A stretch of DNA of 7,244 nt, taken from Prevotella sp. Its GTDB lineage: Bacteria > Bacteroidota > Bacteroidia > Bacteroidales > Bacteroidaceae. Made by a program: the position numbers and the translations under genes. The DNA lies in NCBI GenBank assembly GCA_021203705.1, contig JAJQAR010000020.1, positions 1 through 7,244 of the forward strand, written 5' to 3'. How positions within the stretch are numbered: position 1 is the first letter of the stretch; each line of letters starts with the position of its first letter. Shown here one piece after another: positions 1-7,244 of this stretch. The notes under the pieces are model-generated. The model searched no databases. It saw only the letters and a list, made by a program, of their open reading frames with translations, and was not told the origin of the DNA.

Positions 1-788
1 ACTATAAGTGGAGCAAGGATGTGGAATATCTCGAAAAGGCTGTTCCGCTCCTTGAAAAAAGTGATTCTTGTTATGCTCGCCTTGTCGATGATACAAAAGA
101 TACTTATCTCTATGCTAATAGTATGCAGACTTCTCTCCGACGGATCCCTGTGGGAGGTGATGATGGGAAATATAAGACGTGGGAAGAGATGCTCCCTGTC
201 TATGTGGAGGAGTTGGATAACTTGAAAGCGCACATCCATAGTATGCTGTTCCCTGATGAGGACAATGGACAGCAGATGGTTAATCCTACAGCACAAAATG
301 CGGATATTACTCTGATAAGTGATTATTCAACGGTAAAGTTAGAGAAAGGGGCGCATCTCTTTGAGGGGCGTGATGAGACTGTCGATTCTCTTGCTGCGGA
401 ACTTGTTGGTCTTAATGCCCTCGTCCTTAACCGTGATACTACCCGTATCAATGGCGGTACGGTGGAGTTTGAATGTGCCTCTCCTGTTCAAATGCTTGTT
501 GGCTTCTTCATTGATGACCAGGATAAGTTCGCCTCGCCTCCGAAATTAGAGACGGATGCCACTGGCAACGAGTATGGTCAGGCGGAGGCTCTCATCTCTA
601 ATGCCATCAGTATGTCTAACATGCCGATGGTGAATATCCATGCTTATCATCTTGACCCTGGTCACCATGTAATCAACCTTCCAAAGGGGATTATCATGGT
701 CGCGGGTTTTACGAATACCGAACTAAATACAAGAGATGCCAAACTGAACGGTGGTAACAACGAGGTGGATTGGCTCTTCATGAAATAA
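1..788 (+). CDS. C-terminal part of an unrecognised protein in a glycan-degradation operon (5' end outside window)
   Basis: The reading frame is open from the first complete codon (base 3) to the TAA at 786-788, giving 261 residues. The true start lies upstream. The GTG at 21 sits inside a continuous helix-like stretch with no signal peptide after it, so it is not a credible start. Local residues 1-85 are charged and probably helical, with the landmarks YLEKAVPLLEKS, YLYANSMQ, RRIPVGGDDG and TWEEMLPVY. A short polar linker rich in D, N and Q follows. From about residue 100 to the end, alternating hydrophobic strands and glycine turns (for example LVGLNALVLN, MLVGFFIDD, HHVINLPKGIIMVAGF) suggest one or two beta-sandwich domains. 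I do not recognise the family and see no catalytic signature. The stop is 4 bases before the next ATG, so it is almost certainly co-transcribed with the fusion glycosidase. It may be the tail of a large exported glycosidase, lyase or carbohydrate-binding protein, but that rests on context only. Confidence 0.85.
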   Translation, partial: YKWSKDVEYLEKAVPLLEKSDSCYARLVDDTKDTYLYANSMQTSLRRIPVGGDDGKYKTWEEMLPVYVEELDNLKAHIHSMLFPDEDNGQQMVNPTAQNADITLISDYSTVKLEKGAHLFEGRDETVDSLAAELVGLNALVLNRDTTRINGGTVEFECASPVQMLVGFFIDDQDKFASPPKLETDATGNEYGQAEALISNAISMSNMPMVNIHAYHLDPGHHVINLPKGIIMVAGFTNTELNTRDAKLNGGNNEVDWLFMK

Positions 789-792
789 CTCT

Positions 793-3700
793 ATGATGAT
801 GAATAGATTTCTTACTTTCATATTTCTGCTTGTCGCATGCTTGAATATTCAGGCTGGGAACAATAAAAAGTCGCAGACTGTAACTGATAGGGTGGTCAGT
901 CAGGAGGTGATGGCGAAGGTGTACGAACAGGTCAGAACTCCGTATAAATATGGATTGGTGGTCGCACCTGAAACCAATAACCGTAAGTTCGACTGCCCTA
1001 CGGTGTTCCGTGTGGATGATTCTTGGTACATGACTTATGTTTGTTATAATGGCTCTGGCGGTACTGATGGCAGAGGCTATGAGACTTGGCTTGCAAAAAG
1101 TGCCGACTTGCTTCATTGGGAAACATTGGGCAGGGTACTCGCTTACGGTGAAGACTGCTGGGATCTTAACCAGCGTGGCGGCTTTCCGGCTCTCATAGAT
1201 TATGAGTGGGGCGGCTCTTACAACATTCATAAATTCAATGACAATTACTGGATGACGTATATTGGTGGCCCTGGTTCTGGTTACGAGGCTGTTAACGCTC
1301 CGTTGAGTATCGGCTTGGCTTCCACTGCTGATGATGTGACAACGGCTCATCAGTGGACTACTTACAGTAAACCGATTCTTACCTACAATGAGAAAAAAGC
1401 GCAGTGGTGGGAGCAGATGACGCAATATAAGAGTACTGTTTATGAGGTTGACAAGAGCATTTTCGGCTACCGTTTTATGATGTATTACAACGCAGGTGGT
1501 AAGGATGCTACTCACCCGAAAGGGGAGCGCATTGGTGTGGCGTTCTCCAACGACATGAAGAAGTGGAAAAGATATGAGAACAACCCTATCTTCGCTCACG
1601 ACAGCGATGGTACGATAACTGGTGATGCTCAGATTGTGAAAATGGGCAACCTTTACGTGATGTTCTATTTCTCTGCTTTCAATCCTACAAGGGATTACTA
1701 TGCTTACAATACTTTTGCGGCAAGTTACGACATGATCAACTGGTACGATTGGGAGGGGGATGACCTTATAATCCCTTCAAAACCGTATGATGAGATGTTT
1801 GCTCACAAGAGTTATGTGGTGAAATATAATGATGTGGTGTATCACTTCTATTGTGCCGTCAACAATGCCGGACAAAGGGGTATCGCTGTCGCTACGAGTA
1901 AACCGATGGGTATCAGTGAGGTGACTTTCCCTGAACCAAATCCAACTGGAAAACGCTACTCTAAGTCGCTCAACGACAACTGGAATATCTCTTTTGACGG
2001 AAAGTCGTTCACGAAGGATATCCCTTTCAACCTTGATGATTATTATGGTGCTCTCCAAAAGGAGCATGGCAACCTGCATGGCGATGCGGTGTTCACCAAG
2101 TCGTTCACCGCTCCTGACTTAGACAACAAACAGTATTTCCTGCGCTTTGAGGGTGTCGGCACGTATGCTGAGATAATTCTGAACGGTAAGAATTTAGGAA
2201 AATTCGACATCGGGCGCACCACAGAGACGATTGATATTACAGAGGCTGTCCTTAAAGGAAAAGAAAACAGTCTGGAGGTGAATGTGTCTCATCCAAGTGG
2301 GATAACCGACATGCCTTGGGTTTGCGGTGGTTGCAGTTCTGAATATGGTTTCAGCGAAGGCTCGCAACCGTTCGGCATTTTCCGCCCAGTGGTGCTTGAG
2401 GTAACTGACAAGGTTAGAATTGAACCGTTTGGCGTGCATATATGGAATAATATGGCGGCGGATAGCGTATTTATTGAGACGGAAATTCACAACTATGGTA
2501 ATGACCGTGCTGAAATAAATTTCACCAGTAAGTTCAGTGAGGCTACTGGCAAGCAGGTGTTCCGACTTTCTGAGGATGTGATCTTAGAAGCTGGCGAGAC
2601 TAAGACGATACGACAGGCTGCGTCAATCAATGATCCTCATCTGTGGAGTACTGATGATCCTTATCTCTATCAGTTGAACAGTATCATAAAGCGTGATGGT
2701 AAGGCTACGGATGACCTTCTAACACCTTTTGGCACAAGGTCTTTGAGCTTCCCATTAAGCAGGAATGATGGTGTCAACCGTTTTTTGCTCAACGGAAAAC
2801 CTGTGTATATCAACGGTGTCTGCGAGTATGAGCACCTGTTAGGACAGAGCCATGCTTTCTCAGACAAACAGATTGATGCTCGTATCAAGGAGGTTCAAAA
2901 TGCGGGCTTTAATGCTTTCAGGGATGCCCATCAGCCGCATAATCTGCATTATAAGGAATTGCTCGATAAGGATGGAATACTGTGGTGGCCTCAATTTTCT
3001 GCTCATATTTGGTACGATACTCCGCAGTTCCGTGAGAGTTTCAAGCGTCATCTCGTGCAGTGGGTGAAAGAGCGTCGCAACTCGCCTTCCATAATGTTGT
3101 GGGGCTTGCAGAATGAGAGTACTCTCCCTGCTGACTTTGCCAAAGAATGCTCTGACATTATCAGACAACTTGACCCTACGTGTGGTACGATGAGGCTTAT
3201 CACTACTTGCAACGGTGGTGAGGGAACTGATTGGAATGTGGTGCAGAACTGGAGCGGTACGTATGGCGGCAACATAGAGAATTATGGCAATGAACTGAAA
3301 CAAGCTGATCAGTTGCTCAATGGTGAGTATGGTGCTTGGCGCACTTTCGGCAATCATACGGGTATGGATTATACTGAGGAAAAGCAGTGTGACATCCTTG
3401 AACGCAAAATGCAACTTGCAGAGTATGTTCAGGATAGTGTCTGCGGTCAGTTCCTCTGGCCCTTGCAAAGTCATGATAACCCTGGACGCAGTCAGCCTGA
3501 TGAAGCTCTGAGGTGCATTGACAAAGTGGGACCTTTCAACTACAAGGGTATCTTCACGGCTTGGGAACAACCTACCGATGCTTTCTATCTTTATAAGTCG
3601 CGCTATATCTCTGCTGATAAGGAACCTGTTGTTTATATCGTTCCTGCTATCCGACAGGACAGTATCAGGGTGTACAGCAACTGTGAGGAGGTGCGCCTCT

Positions 3701-4851
3701 CGTGCGGTGACTGGTCGGAGACAAGAAAGAAAGGAAATGATACTTCACTCTATACCTGGTATAATGTGAAATTGAATGGTGATATCCTCACTGCAACGGC
3801 TTATCATAATGGCGTTGAGGTGGCATCTCAGTCTATGGCTCTTGATACTTATAAGGATTGGGATGAGAGTGTATTAAAGCCTGAAAATGGTTATAAGTAT
3901 CTATACAATCTCAACTGTGGTGGTGATGATTATACTGATTCTTTCGGTAATACGTGGTTGCAGGACAATACGCAATGGTCGAAGTCATGGGGCAATAAGT
4001 TCCCTGATGAGGTAAGTCCTTACCAGACTTCTCAGACGTGTAACAATTATTTGCTTACCTCTCCTATCTTCCGCACCTCTCGTTTCGGACGACATGCGCT
4101 TTCGTTCTCTTTCCCTGCCAATCCTGGCGACTATCGTGTGGAGTTGTATTTTATTGAACCGTGGTATGGTATCGGTGAAAGTGAGACAACGGATTATGAG
4201 GGCTTACGTCTGTTTGATGTGGCTGTCAACGACAGTGTTTATATCAAAAACCTTGACCTTTGGGCTCAAGCGAGATATGGAAAACCGTATAAGCGTGTGG
4301 TGAATGTTCATAATACTGGAAACAGTATAAAAATTGACTTCCCGAAAGTCAACGCTGGACAGGCTATAATCTCTGCCATTGCGATTGCTACGGAGAACAA
4401 GTATGGTGAGGCTGACGGTATTGATATTGCTGCAAATAATGTGTCTTCCGAAGATAAAAATATGTGGGAGAATTTCGACAAGGATATCCTCACGCACACA
4501 TCTGATAGTTTATTGCCTCCTCGTAGTGACAACTCGATAACGGTGAATGGCTCTCTCTCAAATGGTGTTATGACATGGAAATACAATGTCGGGGTAGCAA
4601 AAGTTTACGCTCTCCGTTTCCGTTACTACAACCCTAAGAAAGAAAGGGTATTCCACGTTACAATATCTGATGCCAACGGTGTTGTTTACAAGGAGGATGA
4701 CATCACTTTCGTGAAGACTCCCGAGAAAATTACCAAACGCCGTAACACGAGTATCACTACGGGTACACAGACTAATGCTGGCAACTACATAGTAACGCTT
4801 TCTGGCGAGGGTATCGACAAGATGATCTTCGACCAACTGACAATAGAATGA
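793..4851 (+). CDS. Exported two-catalytic-module glycosidase: N-terminal beta-propeller (GH137-like) fused to GH2, with malectin-like C-terminus
   Basis: A complete 1352-residue protein that should hydrolyse glycosidic bonds at two separate sites. The start is one of three in-frame ATGs at 793, 796 and 799; none has a purine-rich ribosome site. Residues 1-21 form an export signal, either signal peptidase I after IQA21 or a lipoprotein with lipobox LVAC16. Modules in order: a propeller at about 45-378, a GH2 sugar-binding domain at about 386-540 ending in FGIFRPV, a GH2 immunoglobulin-like domain at 541-650, a TIM barrel at about 655-935, an Ig-like domain at 942-1020, a malectin-like domain at 1036-1200, and a terminal beta-sandwich at about 1225-1352. 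The GH2 acid/base is E775 in WGLQNES and the nucleophile E845 in NGEYGAWR. An N916-Y-K918 triad matches the N-x-K carboxylate-binding motif of beta-glucuronidases. The architecture resembles B. thetaiotaomicron BT0996 of RG-II breakdown (GH137 beta-L-arabinofuranosidase plus GH2 beta-glucuronidase), recalled rather than aligned. The frame shows no frameshift. GH2 membership is near certain; the exact substrates are not. Confidence 0.96.
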   Translation: MMMNRFLTFIFLLVACLNIQAGNNKKSQTVTDRVVSQEVMAKVYEQVRTPYKYGLVVAPETNNRKFDCPTVFRVDDSWYMTYVCYNGSGGTDGRGYETWLAKSADLLHWETLGRVLAYGEDCWDLNQRGGFPALIDYEWGGSYNIHKFNDNYWMTYIGGPGSGYEAVNAPLSIGLASTADDVTTAHQWTTYSKPILTYNEKKAQWWEQMTQYKSTVYEVDKSIFGYRFMMYYNAGGKDATHPKGERIGVAFSNDMKKWKRYENNPIFAHDSDGTITGDAQIVKMGNLYVMFYFSAFNPTRDYYAYNTFAASYDMINWYDWEGDDLIIPSKPYDEMFAHKSYVVKYNDVVYHFYCAVNNAGQRGIAVATSKPMGISEVTFPEPNPTGKRYSKSLNDNWNISFDGKSFTKDIPFNLDDYYGALQKEHGNLHGDAVFTKSFTAPDLDNKQYFLRFEGVGTYAEIILNGKNLGKFDIGRTTETIDITEAVLKGKENSLEVNVSHPSGITDMPWVCGGCSSEYGFSEGSQPFGIFRPVVLEVTDKVRIEPFGVHIWNNMAADSVFIETEIHNYGNDRAEINFTSKFSEATGKQVFRLSEDVILEAGETKTIRQAASINDPHLWSTDDPYLYQLNSIIKRDGKATDDLLTPFGTRSLSFPLSRNDGVNRFLLNGKPVYINGVCEYEHLLGQSHAFSDKQIDARIKEVQNAGFNAFRDAHQPHNLHYKELLDKDGILWWPQFSAHIWYDTPQFRESFKRHLVQWVKERRNSPSIMLWGLQNESTLPADFAKECSDIIRQLDPTCGTMRLITTCNGGEGTDWNVVQNWSGTYGGNIENYGNELKQADQLLNGEYGAWRTFGNHTGMDYTEEKQCDILERKMQLAEYVQDSVCGQFLWPLQSHDNPGRSQPDEALRCIDKVGPFNYKGIFTAWEQPTDAFYLYKSRYISADKEPVVYIVPAIRQDSIRVYSNCEEVRLSCGDWSETRKKGNDTSLYTWYNVKLNGDILTATAYHNGVEVASQSMALDTYKDWDESVLKPENGYKYLYNLNCGGDDYTDSFGNTWLQDNTQWSKSWGNKFPDEVSPYQTSQTCNNYLLTSPIFRTSRFGRHALSFSFPANPGDYRVELYFIEPWYGIGESETTDYEGLRLFDVAVNDSVYIKNLDLWAQARYGKPYKRVVNVHNTGNSIKIDFPKVNAGQAIISAIAIATENKYGEADGIDIAANNVSSEDKNMWENFDKDILTHTSDSLLPPRSDNSITVNGSLSNGVMTWKYNVGVAKVYALRFRYYNPKKERVFHVTISDANGVVYKEDDITFVKTPEKITKRRNTSITTGTQTNAGNYIVTLSGEGIDKMIFDQLTIE
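925..1926 (+). other. Domain: five-bladed beta-propeller glycosidase module, GH137-like
   Basis: Residues 45-378 of the fusion enzyme show repeated propeller blades. Each has a strand such as WYMTYV, YWMTYIGG, RFMMYYNAGG, LYVMFYFSAF or VYHFYCAV, followed by a 'sxDlxxW' turn (SADLLHWE, SNDMKKWK, SYDMINWY). This is the fold shared by GH43, GH117, GH130 and GH137. Candidate catalytic acids are E165 (GSGYEAV) and E245 (PKGERIG), with D67 in blade 1 (FDCPTVF) and D278 (TGDAQ) as other conserved-looking acids. From memory, the catalytic pair of BT0996 GH137 is E159 and E240, so both position and spacing fit GH137. GH43-like or another propeller family remains possible. Confidence 0.7.
1948..3597 (+). 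other. Domain set: GH2 sugar-binding, Ig-like and TIM-barrel catalytic domains
   Basis: Residues 386-935 carry the standard GH2 order. The jelly-roll N-domain includes AEIILNGKNLG and FGIFRPV. The immunoglobulin-like domain ends near TPFGTRSLSF. The barrel begins at FLLNGKPVYINGV and continues through GFNAFRDAHQPHN, WGLQNES (E775) and NGEYGAWR (E845) to the closing strand GQFLWPLQ, followed by FNYKGIF. Where LacZ- and GUS-type enzymes usually have R-x-S/C-H-Y-P, this protein has RDAHQPHN, which suggests a different subsite pocket. The N-x-K triad at 916-918 fits uronic acid recognition, but N-x-K-G also occurs in other Bacteroidetes GH2 enzymes. Confidence 0.9.
3898..4392 (+). other. Domain: malectin-like carbohydrate-binding module (CBM57 type)
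   Basis: Residues 1036-1200 begin LYNLNCGGDDYTDSFGNTW and continue with YRVELYFIEPWYG, GLRLFDVAVND and a closing strand AIISAIAIA. The N-C-G-G-x-D-Y-D start, the central 'Y-x-V-x-L-Y-F-x-E' strand and 'R-L-F-D-V-x-V-N' are hallmarks of malectin and di-glucose-binding folds appended to Bacteroidetes GH2 enzymes. It probably binds glycan or packs on the catalytic core; its ligand cannot be read from sequence. Confidence 0.85.
4465..4848 (+). other. Domain: C-terminal beta-sandwich, CBM6/CBM35-like
   Basis: Residues 1225-1352 follow a linker rich in serine, aspartate and asparagine. Strands include VMTWKYNVG, YALRFRYYNP, FHVTISDANG and YIVTLSG, ending in IDKMIFDQLTIE. The 'Y-x-L-x-F-R-Y-x-N-P' strand and the final 'I-x-x-D-x-L-x-I' strand resemble CBM6/35-type sandwiches found after malectin modules in this enzyme class. 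The role is probably binding or structural. The family assignment is by pattern only. Confidence 0.6.

Positions 4852-7244
<2,393 letters not shown>

Noticed and set aside
21..788. GTG at 21 as the start of the first gene
   Set aside because: The frame continues open to the window edge with protein-like residues (YKWSKD) before it, and no export signal follows the GTG.
778..1599. Long antisense open frame of 273 codons
   Set aside because: It lies opposite the signal peptide and propeller of the fusion enzyme, has no recognisable domain, and is explained by codon bias of the sense gene. The sense protein is an obvious homologue of known families.
2860..3570. Antisense open frame of 236 codons opposite the GH2 barrel
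   Set aside because: It is fully inside the catalytic domain coding sequence, with no independent start context or family resemblance.

Overview
The window reads as part of a carbohydrate-degradation operon (a polysaccharide utilization locus, PUL) from a Bacteroidales bacterium of the Bacteroides/Prevotella/Segatella/Parabacteroides type. The evidence is three large same-strand genes packed 4 and 24 bases apart, no purine-rich Shine-Dalgarno sequence before the starts, export signals on both enzymes whose N-termini are visible, and a multi-module glycoside hydrolase architecture typical of this group. The genus cannot be fixed from the sequence.

Layout, all on the + strand. (1) Bases 1-788: the C-terminal 261 residues of a gene that starts before the window. 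It has a helical, charged stretch followed by a beta-rich domain, and I do not recognise the family. (2) Bases 793-4851: a complete 1352-residue exported enzyme with, in order, a five-bladed beta-propeller glycosidase module (best guess GH137), a full GH2 module, a malectin-like (CBM57-type) module and a terminal beta-sandwich. (3) From base 4876 to beyond the right edge: a LacZ-type GH2 beta-galactosidase with its catalytic residues present and its C-terminal part outside the window. Coding density is close to 100 percent. I see no RNA genes, mobile elements, CRISPR arrays, terminators or convincing promoters.

Working model. The propeller-GH2 fusion resembles Bacteroides thetaiotaomicron BT0996, a bifunctional enzyme (GH137 beta-L-arabinofuranosidase plus GH2 beta-glucuronidase) of rhamnogalacturonan II (RG-II) breakdown. 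The two candidate propeller glutamates lie close to the positions I remember for BT0996. If that assignment holds, the window is part of an RG-II or related pectin PUL. The three periplasmic or envelope proteins would then trim complex side chains, with the LacZ-type enzyme a candidate for removing a beta-linked galactose. This is inference from recalled family knowledge; no alignment was run. The least explained element is the first gene.
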